Source: Chitinophagales bacterium
GTDB taxonomy: Bacteria; Bacteroidota; Bacteroidia; Chitinophagales; Chitinophagaceae
Length of the DNA: 64,000 bases
Assembly: GCA_017303835.1 (NCBI GenBank)
Contig: JAFLBI010000001.1
Coordinates: 1,178,001 to 1,242,000 of the forward strand
Reading direction: 5' to 3'
In this document: positions 18,266 to 26,771 of the stretch, piece after piece
Numbering within the stretch: the stretch's first letter is position 1
How the letters are laid out: each line of letters starts with the position of its first letter
Notes under the pieces: model-generated
What the model saw: only the letters and a program-made list of their open reading frames with translations
Database searches by the model: none
Told to the model about the DNA's origin: nothing
Made by a program: the position numbers and the translations under genes

Positions 18266-18718
18266 TTATTGTAAGAGCTTTATCCAATTCTTATCAGCTG
18301 CCTGTTTCAATCGCTGTTCATCCTTATTCCATTTTGTTAAAGTGTTGTTGACCCATGTGTGATAAAACAGGTACAACTTACCATCCAACACCTTGAATGT
18401 TCCCGGATCTACTTCAACCTTCTCCCCTGTAGCACCCATGGCATAAGCACACCAGCCACCATACTGAGGTTCATAAGCTTTGTAATTTTTTAGGAACAAG
18501 TCTTTATTTGTCTTGCTAGACAGATAATAGGTAACACCTTCCGCATTCACAGCAAAAGCTGCACTGCCTTTGATGGCTTTACCTTGAACGAAATAGGCTA
18601 CAGGATCGTAGCCCTGAATGGCCACACCTTTGTCCAAATTAAAGCCCTTAGTACGCTGTTGTGCAACTGCAAATACTGAGCAACTAAAGAAGACTGAAAA
18701 GAGCATCAACTTATACAT
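18266..18718 (-). CDS. Exported YHS-domain protein (copy 1)
   Basis: The 150-residue product has a signal peptide (LFSVFFSCSVFAVAQ, cleavage near residue 19) and then a YHS-type metal-binding region: KGVAIQGYDPVAYF and PQYGGWCAYAMG, with a single conserved Cys. The YHS domain is associated with metal (copper) handling in other proteins; the function here is unknown. It is a tandem paralog of the gene just upstream (18720-19172), with one base between them, suggesting duplication. Confidence 0.85.
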   Translation of the reverse strand: MYKLMLFSVFFSCSVFAVAQQRTKGFNLDKGVAIQGYDPVAYFVQGKAIKGSAAFAVNAEGVTYYLSSKTNKDLFLKNYKAYEPQYGGWCAYAMGATGEKVEVDPGTFKVLDGKLYLFYHTWVNNTLTKWNKDEQRLKQAADKNWIKLLQ

Positions 18719-18719
18719 G

Positions 18720-19172
18720 TTATTGTTTTTTAGGTGTTTGAAGTGTTAACCAATATGCATTGGCAGCTGTAATTCTTCCAGGAATATCCTTAGTCCAGAA
18801 AGATTTTACTTTAGGGCTGTAATTGAGGTAGAGTTTATCATCAACAATTGTCCAGGCTTCGGGAGCTGTTGGTGAAAGATGTGACTCACTGGCACCGTAA
18901 GCACAATAGCCTCCATACTGAGGCGCATAATGTGCCGGATCTAGTTTGAAGCTATCCAAATAAGCTTGCTGACTAAACCACCAATTGATTCCTTGCCACT
19001 GAAATTGATACGTGCTATCTCCTTTTACTGGTTTGGCATCTTTAAAATAAGCCACAGGATCATACCCTCTGATAGCTACCCCATTGGATGCAAACCAGCT
19101 GGTTCCTTGTTGCGCCTGCACTGAAAAGAAACCCAGACATATAAACGTGATAATAAATAGTCTTTGTTGCAT
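18720..19172 (-). CDS. Exported YHS-domain protein (copy 2)
   Basis: The 150-residue paralog of the following gene has a signal peptide (IITFICLGFFSVQAQ) and the same landmarks: NGVAIRGYDPVAYF near the N-terminus and PQYGGYCAYGAS with the conserved Cys. Identity between the two copies is concentrated in these motifs, so the duplication is not recent. It is preceded by an AraC-type regulator on the same strand (gap 87 bases) and followed by the second YHS gene and DoxX. Confidence 0.85.
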   Translation of the reverse strand: MQQRLFIITFICLGFFSVQAQQGTSWFASNGVAIRGYDPVAYFKDAKPVKGDSTYQFQWQGINWWFSQQAYLDSFKLDPAHYAPQYGGYCAYGASESHLSPTAPEAWTIVDDKLYLNYSPKVKSFWTKDIPGRITAANAYWLTLQTPKKQ

Positions 19173-19259
19173 AGAATAAGTTTATGCAGCAAAAGTGAAG
19201 CAGATACGCTTGCTTAAAAATGTGTAGACTTCCTGATGAATTGTATTTTCTTCCCGTAA

Positions 19260-20108
19260 TCAGCCTGCTGTAGACTTTCGAAACTCCGTAGCTGTAAGTC
19301 CGGTTTGATTGGAGAAGAACCTACTGAAATGTGCTGCATCCTCAAAACCCAAAGTGCCAGCAATCTCTTTTACAGACCAATCCGTATACATCAACAATCG
19401 TTTGGCTTCAGCAATGATTCTGTTATGAATGACTTGTTGTGGCGTAAGCTCACTATACAAAGCAAAAAGATTAGAAATGGTTTTGGGCGATTTATATAAT
19501 TGCTCAGCATAAAAACTGATGCGGTGTGCAGTTTTAAAATGCTTTTCTACAAGTAGATGAAAATGCCTAACAGTTGCATAGCCTTGATCATCCGGAATAT
19601 TGGTAGGCAGGTATTGTTGCTTGGCAATTCTTGTTATTAATACAATTAACCTTACCAAATGATTTCGTAACATGGTTGCCTTGATTGCAGCATCTGAATT
19701 AAACTCCTCTTCAAACAACTCCTGCATCATTTTCATTTTGCCAATATTGGCTTCATCCAATTGAACGAACATAGTTGGAGAAGGTCCGTAAAAGAGTAAC
19801 CCAACGCAACCCACTTCGGCATCATGGTTTACCACACAATAAAACTCTCTGTTAAACTGCCAAGCAATCAAATTTGCCGGTTGTTCAAAACGAAAAGTCT
19901 GACTCAGCATCAACGGCAATATCGTATTGGCATGAAAAGGATAAGCAATTTCATCAATCACCACCACTTGTTCAGGACCGGGATTCCATACAATGGTATA
20001 ATAATCCGGCCCCTTAACCGGACCGAAACGGACTTGAGAAAAACCTGCTTCTTGTATTAGCATCACCAGATGTGCTTGCTCATCCGGTATTGTAAAACTG
20101 TATTGCAT
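19260..20108 (-). CDS. AraC-family transcriptional regulator
   Basis: The 282-residue protein has an N-terminal cupin-like sensing domain (about residues 1-160) and a C-terminal pair of helix-turn-helix motifs: FYAEQLYKSPKTISNLF and VKEIAGTLGFEDAAHFSRFF. The latter is the classic AraC signature, followed by GLTATEFRKS. It is upstream of, and on the same strand as, the YHS-YHS-DoxX genes, so it is a candidate regulator of that cluster. The ligand cannot be read from the sequence. Confidence 0.9.
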   Translation of the reverse strand: MQYSFTIPDEQAHLVMLIQEAGFSQVRFGPVKGPDYYTIVWNPGPEQVVVIDEIAYPFHANTILPLMLSQTFRFEQPANLIAWQFNREFYCVVNHDAEVGCVGLLFYGPSPTMFVQLDEANIGKMKMMQELFEEEFNSDAAIKATMLRNHLVRLIVLITRIAKQQYLPTNIPDDQGYATVRHFHLLVEKHFKTAHRISFYAEQLYKSPKTISNLFALYSELTPQQVIHNRIIAEAKRLLMYTDWSVKEIAGTLGFEDAAHFSRFFSNQTGLTATEFRKSTAG

Positions 20109-20161
20109 CCTGACAGTAAAATACTGAATTCAATGCGATGCTTGGAAAAACTTTATGTAAT

Positions 20162-20191
20162 AAAAAACCCTCCGCTTGTTGCAGAGGGTTT
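20162..20191 (-). terminator. Terminator after tRNA-Leu
   Basis: On the minus strand AAACCCTCTGC pairs with GCGGAGGGTTT (one G-U) around an AACAA loop, followed by T residues. It begins two bases after the tRNA-Leu 3' end. Confidence 0.85.
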
Positions 20192-20192
20192 G

Positions 20193-20278
20193 TGCCCCAG
20201 GCGGGACTTGAACCCGCACTCGCTTTTCGGCGAACAGGATTTTAAGTCCTGCGTGTCTACCAATTCCACCACCAGGGC
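20193..20278 (-). tRNA. tRNA-Leu (anticodon UAA)
   Basis: The 86-base gene on the minus strand starts GCCCUGG and folds with a long variable arm typical of class II tRNAs. The anticodon stem CAGGA/UCCUG encloses CUUAAAA, giving UAA. The T arm is GCGGG UUCAAGU CCCGC. The 3' CCA is not encoded. The acceptor stem has two G-U pairs. Confidence 0.95.
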
Positions 20279-20323
20279 GAACCCAGTATTAGCGACTCCA
20301 AATGTCGGAAATCGTTGCTACCG

Positions 20324-20349
20324 AAAAAAAATCCCGACGTGGGTCGGGA
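20324..20349 (-). terminator. Terminator after tRNA-Gly
   Basis: On the minus strand TCCCGAC-CCAC-GTCGGGA is followed by eight T. It lies seven bases after the tRNA-Gly 3' end, so tRNA-Gly and tRNA-Leu are probably separate transcripts. Confidence 0.85.
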
Positions 20350-20356
20350 CTTTCAG

Positions 20357-20429
20357 AGCGGAAGACCGGGCTCGAACCGGCCACCCCAACCTTGGCAAGG
20401 TTGTGCTCTACCAAATGAGCTACTTCCGC
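20357..20429 (-). tRNA. tRNA-Gly (anticodon GCC)
   Basis: The 73-base gene on the minus strand has acceptor GCGGAAG/CUUCCGC and anticodon stem-loop AACCU-UGCCAAG-type with anticodon GCC. The T arm contains GGUUCGAGC. No CCA is encoded. Confidence 0.95.
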
Positions 20430-20505
20430 TTGTTTGTTAAGAACTAAATTGGGAGTGCAAAAATAGACAACCAGCGTTCTCAACAAAATTTTTATGCAAG
20501 TTTTT

Positions 20506-20709
20506 TTACTTGTATTTAGGTTCGTACTTGCTGCTCTCCTGTACTTCTACCTTGGGCGTGCCCTTATAACGCTGATTGTACAGACGATAACATCCGCCCA
20601 GCACAAAAGCCATAATACAGAACACCTGCAGATAAAATAAAAATCTGGAGGAGTTTACCCAATTGTGGGTGAAATCTTTGCTCTTAATCTCGTTGATTTC
20701 GTTTGACAT
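20506..20709 (-). CDS. Small single-pass membrane protein
   Basis: I use the ATG at 20709 (MSNEINEIKSKDF), giving 67 residues; an upstream in-frame ATG at 20730 is also possible. One hydrophobic segment (FLFYLQVFCIMAFVLGGCY) separates a charged N-terminus from a basic, Lys-rich tail. It is 41 bases downstream of the glycosyltransferase gene on the same strand. I do not recognise the family. Confidence 0.6.
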   Translation of the reverse strand: MSNEINEIKSKDFTHNWVNSSRFLFYLQVFCIMAFVLGGCYRLYNQRYKGTPKVEVQESSKYEPKYK

Positions 20710-20750
20710 GGTTTTGGAATTGCGTTGCAAAAATAAGGGGGCAGCAGTAA

Positions 20751-21779
20751 TTAGCGCAAAGGTTTCTGCACAATTTCATGAAAGTAGCGCTTGCCTTTCA
20801 CAAAATATTGCCAAACCACCGAAGTATGGGCCACTCCGGCTAGTGAATGCATTGGTTTTGTTATGCTTGTATAACGAATCTTACCCGTTACGATACGACT
20901 AAAAAATGCCAGATGCGCCCTGAAAATAGCTGCAAAAAAATACACATCGCCTTGTAATAAACCCTTCCAGGCAGAAATAGCATCCAAACCCAGCCGTACA
21001 GGTATTTTCCAAATCATTTCGCCAAATGGCAGGTTTTTCATCAACATCACTAAGTTGTTGCGGAAATTCAGGAATACTTTGCGGCCGCCACGAGGCAAAG
21101 TACCTCCGCCTACGTGATAGACCACAGCTGCCGGACAAGCTTTGAGCTGATAACCGGCCAGTTGCAAGCGCCAACAGAGATCAATTTCTTCTTGATGCGC
21201 AAAAAAACTGGCATCCAACCCACCTACCTGATGATAACAAGCAGCCCTGATGCACAAAGCAGCACCCGAAGCCCAAAAAATAGACGCATTAGTATCATAT
21301 TGCCCCTGATCAGTCTCGCAGACATCGAACACACGGCCCCGCGAGAATGGATAACCCAATGGATCCAACCATCCACCTGCGGCTCCGGCATATTCAAAAG
21401 CTGTTTTATCATGGTAGGCTAATAGCTTTGGCTGACAAGCAGCCAATGTAGAATCTGCTTCCAATAAATCAATCATCGGCGCCAGCCAATGCTTATCCAC
21501 TTCTACATCCGAGTTGAGCAATACATAATAGTCCGTGTCCAATTCCTTTAAAACACGGTTATAGCCCCCTGCAAAACCTTCATTACTATGATAGCGACGT
21601 AGATCTAGTTGCGGATACTTCGCCTGCAGAAAAGCTACAGAATCGTCGGTAGATGCATTATCAGCTACCACCAAGTGCATATTGGGATAATCTGTTGCCA
21701 GCACGGAAGGCAGAAATCTTTCCAGATGCTGCTTACCATTGTAATTGAGAATCACTACCGCTACGGTGGGTGCTGACAT
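20751..21779 (-). CDS. Glycosyltransferase family 2
   Basis: The 342-residue protein transfers a sugar from a nucleotide donor to a glycan or lipid acceptor at the cytoplasmic face of the membrane. The GT-A fold is shown by VVILNYNG, VVADNASTDDSV and the metal-binding LLNSDVEV; GGLDASFFAHQEEIDLCWR is a typical acceptor-side motif. It resembles rhamnosyltransferase-type enzymes, but substrate specificity is not readable. I prefer ATG at 21779 (MSAPTVAVVILNY) over the GTG two codons earlier. Confidence 0.9.
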   Translation of the reverse strand: MSAPTVAVVILNYNGKQHLERFLPSVLATDYPNMHLVVADNASTDDSVAFLQAKYPQLDLRRYHSNEGFAGGYNRVLKELDTDYYVLLNSDVEVDKHWLAPMIDLLEADSTLAACQPKLLAYHDKTAFEYAGAAGGWLDPLGYPFSRGRVFDVCETDQGQYDTNASIFWASGAALCIRAACYHQVGGLDASFFAHQEEIDLCWRLQLAGYQLKACPAAVVYHVGGGTLPRGGRKVFLNFRNNLVMLMKNLPFGEMIWKIPVRLGLDAISAWKGLLQGDVYFFAAIFRAHLAFFSRIVTGKIRYTSITKPMHSLAGVAHTSVVWQYFVKGKRYFHEIVQKPLR

Positions 21780-21797
21780 GGGCACGAAAATAAGGCA

Positions 21798-22934
21798 TCA
21801 ATGCTGTACACCCCAATCTACCAAATAGCGAACTTCTTTAGGTACGGTACGTATGCGCTCCTCTCGAGGTGATGTCTTGTGTCCAAGACGAACAATAATC
21901 ATTTGCTTAGCCGGTATTACAATGATAAACTGCCCCAAAATACCGCGTGCATAAAATACTCCGGGATGCAGGGGATCTAACCACCACTGATAGCCATAAT
22001 AGTCACATGCTTCACCTCTATCATCCTTGATACCACAAGCTTTGATGGAGTTAACAAAATAGCTGCTATCAATCACTGGAACGCCATTGATCTTACCACT
22101 ATCCAACATCAATTTGCCAATGCGGGCAAAATCGCGCGCATTTGAATTGAAACAACAATAAGCTTTCACTGCTCCACCAGGATGATCATAGCTCCACAAA
22201 GCCGGGTGCTCTGCGCCCAAGGGCTGCCATAATTTTTCCGCAGCATATGCCGCCAATGATTTACCCGTTGCTTTTTCTACAATCAATCCCAATAGCTGTG
22301 TATCGCCTGATTTGTACCGATGCAAAGTACCCGGCTCATGCGTCATGTTTACGCCAGTAGCTGTTTTGCGTACATCTGTACCGTAATATAGTTCTGCAGT
22401 TACAGATAAGGGGTTCCAATACGATTCATCAAAATCAGTTCCACTGCTCATGGTTAATACGTCTACTATACGCACAGCTGCTTTCTTGCCTTCATTAAAT
22501 TCTGGTACATATTTTCCTACCGGATCATTAATGGAACCAATCAATCCGTCCTTGATGGCTGCACCAATCAATAAGCTGGTTACACTCTTCGCCATGGAAA
22601 AAGAACCCGATAAAGAACTATCACTATAGCCATCCCAATATTTCTCTAACACAACACTATCCTTCTTAATCACTAACAATGCAACCGTCTGAATCTTCTC
22701 CAGCAATTGATTCAAGGAATCAGGATAATCTTTGATCGTAGTTCCCTCAGCCCAAGGTTTTGCTGCAGCTACAGTTACTGTATCATTACTGAACTTTTGG
22801 TAATCATCAATACCGGCAAAATTGTAGATGACTGCTTTGAACAAATAGGTTTTGCCGGATGCCACTGCATACACAGCAATCAATAACATCAGGGCTAAAA
22901 CAACCTGAAACACTCTGAGCAATATTGTTTTCAT
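21798..22934 (-). CDS. Membrane-anchored serine hydrolase (beta-lactamase family)
   Basis: The 378-residue protein has an N-terminal membrane anchor or signal (LRVFQVVLALMLLIAVYAVASG) and a class C beta-lactamase-like domain. SFSMAKSVTSLLIG contains the S-x-x-K nucleophile motif, and YKSGDTQLLG supplies the Tyr of the Y-x-N-like second motif. A third motif of the HTG type is less clear (RLGHKTSP near the end). Members act as esterases or peptidases on cell-wall or small-molecule substrates; true beta-lactamase activity should not be assumed. A GNAT gene lies nine bases upstream. Confidence 0.85.
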   Translation of the reverse strand: MKTILLRVFQVVLALMLLIAVYAVASGKTYLFKAVIYNFAGIDDYQKFSNDTVTVAAAKPWAEGTTIKDYPDSLNQLLEKIQTVALLVIKKDSVVLEKYWDGYSDSSLSGSFSMAKSVTSLLIGAAIKDGLIGSINDPVGKYVPEFNEGKKAAVRIVDVLTMSSGTDFDESYWNPLSVTAELYYGTDVRKTATGVNMTHEPGTLHRYKSGDTQLLGLIVEKATGKSLAAYAAEKLWQPLGAEHPALWSYDHPGGAVKAYCCFNSNARDFARIGKLMLDSGKINGVPVIDSSYFVNSIKACGIKDDRGEACDYYGYQWWLDPLHPGVFYARGILGQFIIVIPAKQMIIVRLGHKTSPREERIRTVPKEVRYLVDWGVQH

Positions 22935-22943
22935 ATGCGTTCG

Positions 22944-23450
22944 TTAGAATTTAAGCAACATGCCGAAATCGTCCTGCACGTCTTTGCCTAAGATAAACTT
23001 TCTTTCTTCAACCACCTGAAATCCCTGCGACTGATAAAAAGCAATAGCAGCTGTATTCTGCTGCCATACACATAAAGAAATACCTTTGTAACCATTACTG
23101 CTTGCCCAATCAATTCCTTGCTGCAAGAGGGCTTTACCCCAGCCCTTTCCTTTCGCAGCATGAGCAAGATAAATGCGTTTGAGTTCAACTGCTCCTTCAA
23201 AAGGTGTTTCCAATTCAGAAGGCCCCATCATCAGATAACCCACTAATCCGGTTTCTGTCTCCAAGACAAAACAAGGAAAATCAGTATTCAATTCCTGAGC
23301 GATGATTTCTGTACGAAAATGGGTATCCAAATAGTCCTGCATATCCTCTGCAGTATTGGCATAAGCATAGGTTGCTTCAAAAGTGTTGCGCATCAACTGC
23401 ACCAAGGCTGAAAGATCACTAGCCTCTGCCTTTCTAATCAAAGGGTTCAT
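22944..23450 (-). CDS. GNAT-family N-acetyltransferase
   Basis: The 168-residue cytoplasmic protein has the GNAT acetyl-CoA-binding motif A in LKRIYLAHAAKGKGWGKALLQ (R/Q-x-x-G-x-G/A) and the C-terminal NTAAIAFYQSQGFQVVEER strand-helix. Substrate is unknown; protein or small-amine acetylation are possibilities. It is followed on the same strand by the serine hydrolase gene and is divergent from rocD, with 166 bases between. Confidence 0.9.
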   Translation of the reverse strand: MNPLIRKAEASDLSALVQLMRNTFEATYAYANTAEDMQDYLDTHFRTEIIAQELNTDFPCFVLETETGLVGYLMMGPSELETPFEGAVELKRIYLAHAAKGKGWGKALLQQGIDWASSNGYKGISLCVWQQNTAAIAFYQSQGFQVVEERKFILGKDVQDDFGMLLKF

Positions 23451-23616
23451 GATTCAAAGTTGCTGAAAAAAACTATCTTGCAGGCGAAAGAAACAACATG
23501 CAATTCTTAGGCCTCAATCTAGATTTTCTCGATCACCCCACACGCTAAGCTGATCTGCCGGTACAATTACCGGCCAATATTGCCTATTTATTTGTTTCAT
23601 CGTTACACCAACTTTT

Positions 23617-24846
23617 ATGACTACGCATACGCTGTCTGCAAAGACTGCCTACTATCTTGATTTGGAAGCACAATATGGTGCCCATAATTATCATCCTCTA
23701 CCAGTAGTACTGGAAAAAGGCGAAGGTGTTTTTCTCTGGGATGTAGAAGGAAAACGCTATTACGATTTCTTAAGCGGTTACTCAGCAGTTAACCAAGGCC
23801 ATTGTCATCCACGCATTATTGCTGCATTAACACAACAGGCACAAAAGCTCACGCTTACTTCACGCGCTTTCTATAACAATATGCTGGGTGAGTACGAACA
23901 ATACATCACCCAATATTTTGGGTATGATAAAGTATTGCCTATGAATACCGGCGTAGAAGGTGGTGAAACAGCGATCAAGCTGGCGAGACGCTGGGCTTAC
24001 ACACAAAAAGGTGTGGCAGAAAATAAAGCTCGTATTGTTTTTGCACGAAATAATTTCTGGGGACGCACATTGGCAGCTATCTCCTCCTCTACTGATCCAA
24101 GTAGCTACTCAAAGTTTGGCCCCTTCATGCCGGGCTTTGATTTAGTGAATTACAATGATCTCGCTGATTTGGAAAAAGCCTTGCAAAATCCGGATGTTGC
24201 TGCTTTCATGGTAGAACCGATTCAAGGTGAAGCTGGTGTGGTAGTGCCCGATGCTGGTTACCTGCAAGGTGTTCGTGCTCTATGCGATCAATACAATGTT
24301 TTATTCATTGCTGATGAAATTCAGACCGGTTTAGCTAGAACAGGTAGAATGTTAGCCTGCGATCATGAAAATGTTCGTCCGGATATTTTGATCCTCGGTA
24401 AAGCTTTGAGCGGAGGCACCCTACCAGTTTCCGCAGTACTCGCTGATGATGTGGTGATGATGAATATCAAACCAGGCGAACATGGCAGCACTTATGGCGG
24501 TAACCCACTTGCTTGTGCTGTTGCTACAACTGCTTTGCAAGTGTTGAAAGATGAACACATGGTTGAAAATGCAGCCAATATGGGTGTGCTCCTGCGCGAT
24601 TTACTGAGCAAGATTGATAGCCCCTATATCAAAACAGTTCGCGGCAAAGGTTTGCTGAACGCGATTGTGATTGATCATCCAAATAAAGATGCGGCTTGGG
24701 ATCTTTGCTTAAGTCTGAAAGAAGAAGGTTTATTAGCTAAACCAACACATGGCGATAAGATTCGGTTTGCGCCACCATTGTTGATCAATGCAGCGCAGAT
24801 AGAAGAATGTGTGCACATTATTGCACATTGTGTACACAAACTCTGA
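23617..24846 (+). CDS. rocD: Ornithine aminotransferase
   Basis: The enzyme interconverts ornithine and glutamate-5-semialdehyde, linking arginine, proline and glutamate metabolism in the cytoplasm. It is a class III PLP aminotransferase: [18 protein letters not shown] near the N-terminus, the pyridine-contact Asp in [13 protein letters not shown], and the PLP lysine in ILGKALSGG. The length (409) and the sequence [16 protein letters not shown] match ornithine aminotransferases rather than acetylornithine or GABA aminotransferases. The 166 bases upstream contain a GCCGGTA/TACCGGC hairpin but no clear terminator. Confidence 0.92.
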   Translation: MTTHTLSAKTAYYLDLEAQYGAHNYHPLPVVLEKGEGVFLWDVEGKRYYDFLSGYSAVNQGHCHPRIIAALTQQAQKLTLTSRAFYNNMLGEYEQYITQYFGYDKVLPMNTGVEGGETAIKLARRWAYTQKGVAENKARIVFARNNFWGRTLAAISSSTDPSSYSKFGPFMPGFDLVNYNDLADLEKALQNPDVAAFMVEPIQGEAGVVVPDAGYLQGVRALCDQYNVLFIADEIQTGLARTGRMLACDHENVRPDILILGKALSGGTLPVSAVLADDVVMMNIKPGEHGSTYGGNPLACAVATTALQVLKDEHMVENAANMGVLLRDLLSKIDSPYIKTVRGKGLLNAIVIDHPNKDAAWDLCLSLKEEGLLAKPTHGDKIRFAPPLLINAAQIEECVHIIAHCVHKL

Positions 24847-24851
24847 TATAC

Positions 24852-24879
24852 AAACCCATACCAAGTGTATGGGTTTTAT
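24852..24879 (+). terminator. Terminator after rocD
   Basis: AAACCCATAC (24852-24861) pairs with GTATGGGTTT (24867-24876) around CAAGT, followed by T-rich sequence, six bases after the rocD stop. Confidence 0.8.
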
Positions 24880-24902
24880 CTTTAAGTATATAATCAACCC
24901 TT

Positions 24903-25607
24903 ATGACAGATATACACTTGCACCACGAAGAACATCTGCAAAGCTCAGATCTATTAAAGGATATTGTGATTGGTATGAGTGATGGACTGACTGTTCCTTT
25001 TGCATTGGCAGCAGGTTTAAGTGGTGCAGTAGATTCTACTGCAGTGATTGTGATTGCAGGTGTGGCCGAAATCGCAGCAGGCTCTATCGCCATGGGACTA
25101 GGTGGCTATCTCGCTGGTAAAACAGAACAAGACCATTACAACAGTGAATTGAAAAAAGAATACTGGGAGATCGACCACAAAAGAGAAGTAGAAATTGAAG
25201 AAGTGCGCAAAGTGTTTGCTGAGTTGGGTCTCAGCACAGAAGTACAAGAGAAAGCCACCACGGAGATCATTAAAGACAGAGACCGTTGGGTTGATTTTAT
25301 GATGCGCTATGAACTGGGTTTAGAGAAGCCTGATCCCAAGCGAGCACGCAATAGCGCTTTCAATATTGGTGTGAGTTATGTATTGGGTGGACTAGTACCA
25401 CTTTGTCCCTACTTCTTTATCAGCGATAGTATTGAAGCACTGGAAATATCAGTAATCATTACATTGATATGCCTCTTTGTATTCGGCTATTTCAAAAGTA
25501 AGATTACAGGTGTGCCACCATTATCCGGCGGATTGAAAGTCATGATGATTGGTGCGATGGCTGCAGGTGCAGCTTTTGGTATTGCCAGATTGATTGAATC
25601 TTTTTAA
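24903..25607 (+). CDS. VIT1/CCC1-family transporter
   Basis: The 234-residue membrane protein belongs to the VIT family (iron/manganese transport). The first helix GMSDGLTVPFALAAGLSGA and the second segment AEIAAGSIAMGLGGYLAGK are family hallmarks. A charged cytoplasmic metal-binding domain with many Glu (about residues 75-140) follows, then three C-terminal helices ending in GAMAAGAAFGIARLI. Divalent metal export is the family-based function. It converges on the following gene with a four-base overlap of 3' ends. Confidence 0.9.
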   Translation: MTDIHLHHEEHLQSSDLLKDIVIGMSDGLTVPFALAAGLSGAVDSTAVIVIAGVAEIAAGSIAMGLGGYLAGKTEQDHYNSELKKEYWEIDHKREVEIEEVRKVFAELGLSTEVQEKATTEIIKDRDRWVDFMMRYELGLEKPDPKRARNSAFNIGVSYVLGGLVPLCPYFFISDSIEALEISVIITLICLFVFGYFKSKITGVPPLSGGLKVMMIGAMAAGAAFGIARLIESF

Positions 25608-26005
25608 TCAACCACTTTCTTAGCTGGCAATTCCATCTTGGGTAGAAAGCCCATGATCATCATGGTGAAGGAAAGGGCTACAACTAAATAGATTCCCAAT
25701 TTCTTTTCGGGGCACTCACCAGCCAAGCAGGTAGTAAGCAACAAATAGTTTCTGATAGACCAAGAGAAATTAAAAATGCCGATGAAGACATTCACACGCT
25801 TAGCCCAAACCTTAGGAATCAGGAAGAAGAGCAACATAATGCCGCCGAATATCATGTGCAATAAGCCCGGCTTACCAAAGCGGGTGCCTTCTGCAAAAAA
25901 TCCGGTAATGGTGAGTTCTCTGCTGGCGATATAAGTCCAAGGCATGAAGCAAACTGCTACCAATGCCAGGAAAGCCAGTATTCCGATGGTTTGTGAATGT
26001 TTCAT
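25604..26005 (-). CDS. Four-helix hypothetical membrane protein
   Basis: The 133-residue protein has four hydrophobic segments, with IGILAFLALVAVCFMPW and MIFGGIMLLFFLIP as the first clear ones. CLAGECPEKKLG contains two cysteines in a loop. Similar small proteins are common in Bacteroidota; no function is known to me. It lies alone between convergent VIT and a long intergenic stretch. Confidence 0.75.
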   Translation of the reverse strand: MKHSQTIGILAFLALVAVCFMPWTYIASRELTITGFFAEGTRFGKPGLLHMIFGGIMLLFFLIPKVWAKRVNVFIGIFNFSWSIRNYLLLTTCLAGECPEKKLGIYLVVALSFTMMIMGFLPKMELPAKKVVD

Positions 26006-26172
26006 GAATCTTTATATTATCTATGCCCAACCCTGAATGCAAATATTGATACATAATAAGATGAAAAGCAAATAATTATCCAAAATTTACACTTACTTAT
26101 TGACAACTTAAAGAAAGGCAACTAAAATTAGTTTTTGTAAGAGTTCTCATCTTTCTATATTTACAGCGAAAA

Positions 26173-26198
26173 GGAAAACGGGTGCTCGTAACACCCGC
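26173..26198 (-). terminator. Terminator of a small transcription unit
   Basis: On the minus strand CGGGTG-TTACGAG-CACCCG is followed by TTTTCCTTTT. It ends the unit that would start at the TATATTTG box at 26384-26391 and contains the 39-codon frame. It is 168 bases from the next gene on this strand. Confidence 0.65.
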
Positions 26199-26212
26199 TT
26201 CCATTAGTGATT

Positions 26213-26332
26213 TTAGAAGAACAAACTTCTAATTTTACTCACTAAATTCAGAACTAAACAAACTGTCTGAATTACAGACTGGAAAAGGCGGATCTTATCG
26301 ATTCGCTTTTTTTCTTGATGGACTTTTGCCAT
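26213..26332 (-). CDS. Possible 39-aa small protein
   Basis: ATG at 26332 follows an A-rich tract (TTTAAATAAG), the favoured context in Bacteroidota, and opens a 39-codon frame ending TAA at 26213. The peptide has a basic N-terminal part (MAKVHQEKKRIDKIRLF) and a hydrophobic centre (VIQTVCLVLNLV), then a short basic end. A promoter-like TATATTTG lies 52 bases upstream and an intrinsic terminator 15 bases downstream, so it sits in a self-contained unit within an otherwise empty 610-base gap. The region also contains strong nested inverted repeats (TTAGTGA/TCACTAA, TTAGAAG/CTTCTAA), so a structured ncRNA is the main alternative. Confidence 0.45.
   Translation of the reverse strand: MAKVHQEKKRIDKIRLFQSVIQTVCLVLNLVSKIRSLFF
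26289..26315 (+). terminator. Terminator-like hairpin on the plus strand
   Basis: GCGGATC-TTATC-GATTCGC followed by seven T could end a plus-strand RNA starting after the near-consensus box TATATTTA (26156-26163, with TTTG 18 bases upstream). It overlaps the minus-strand 39-codon frame, so only one orientation is likely to be real. Confidence 0.35.
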
Positions 26333-26383
26333 CTTATTTAAAACCGGATTTTAATTGCCCGGATCCTTTACTAAGGTGCTTTA

Positions 26384-26391
26384 CAAATATA
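26384..26391 (-). promoter_or_regulatory. -7-type promoter box for the small unit
   Basis: TATATTTG on the minus strand matches TAnnTTTG exactly. The nearest TTTG upstream is 23 bases away rather than 19, so the -33 element is weak. Confidence 0.45.
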
Positions 26392-26581
26392 ACACACCTT
26401 TCAACTATATGCTACAAAACTTAGCATGATTGCTACTATTGGAAAAGAGTTGTGAATGAGATGTGAATTGGAAGAGATTAACACAAATACAAGATCTCAT
26501 TTTAGTTAATCGGATAAAAGCTGTTTTAATCTACAGTAGCCCTAAAAAGCCAAAGGTTTTCAAAATCGTCGATTGACATAA

Positions 26582-26607
26582 ATAAAAGAGTCGCCAAAAA
26601 GGCGACT
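26582..26607 (-). terminator. Terminator after tRNA-Cys
   Basis: On the minus strand AGTCGCC-TTTTT-GGCGACT is followed by CTTTTATTT, nine bases after the tRNA-Cys 3' end. Confidence 0.85.
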
Positions 26608-26616
26608 TATGTTATG

Positions 26617-26687
26617 AGGTCCCGAGCGGATTCGAACCGCTGTAGAAGCTTTTGCAGAGCTCTGCCTAGCCACTCGGCCACAGGACC
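26617..26687 (-). tRNA. tRNA-Cys (anticodon GCA)
   Basis: The 71-base gene on the minus strand begins GGUCCUG and pairs with CGGGACC. The anticodon loop CUGCAAA gives GCA. The T arm contains GGUUCGAAUCC. Discriminator is U, as usual for tRNA-Cys. No CCA is encoded. Confidence 0.95.
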
Positions 26688-26771
26688 ATTTCCTATTCAG
26701 GGCTGCGAAAATACAGCTTGCCCGCATATTATGCAAGCAAAACCCGAAATTTGCTGTCTGAACCCATGATT

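Noticed and set aside
23498..23548. 16-codon frame and GCCGGTA hairpin before rocD, as a possible leader system
   Set aside because: The peptide is not enriched for Arg, Pro or Orn-related codons, no terminator T run follows the hairpin, and no well-spaced promoter precedes the frame.
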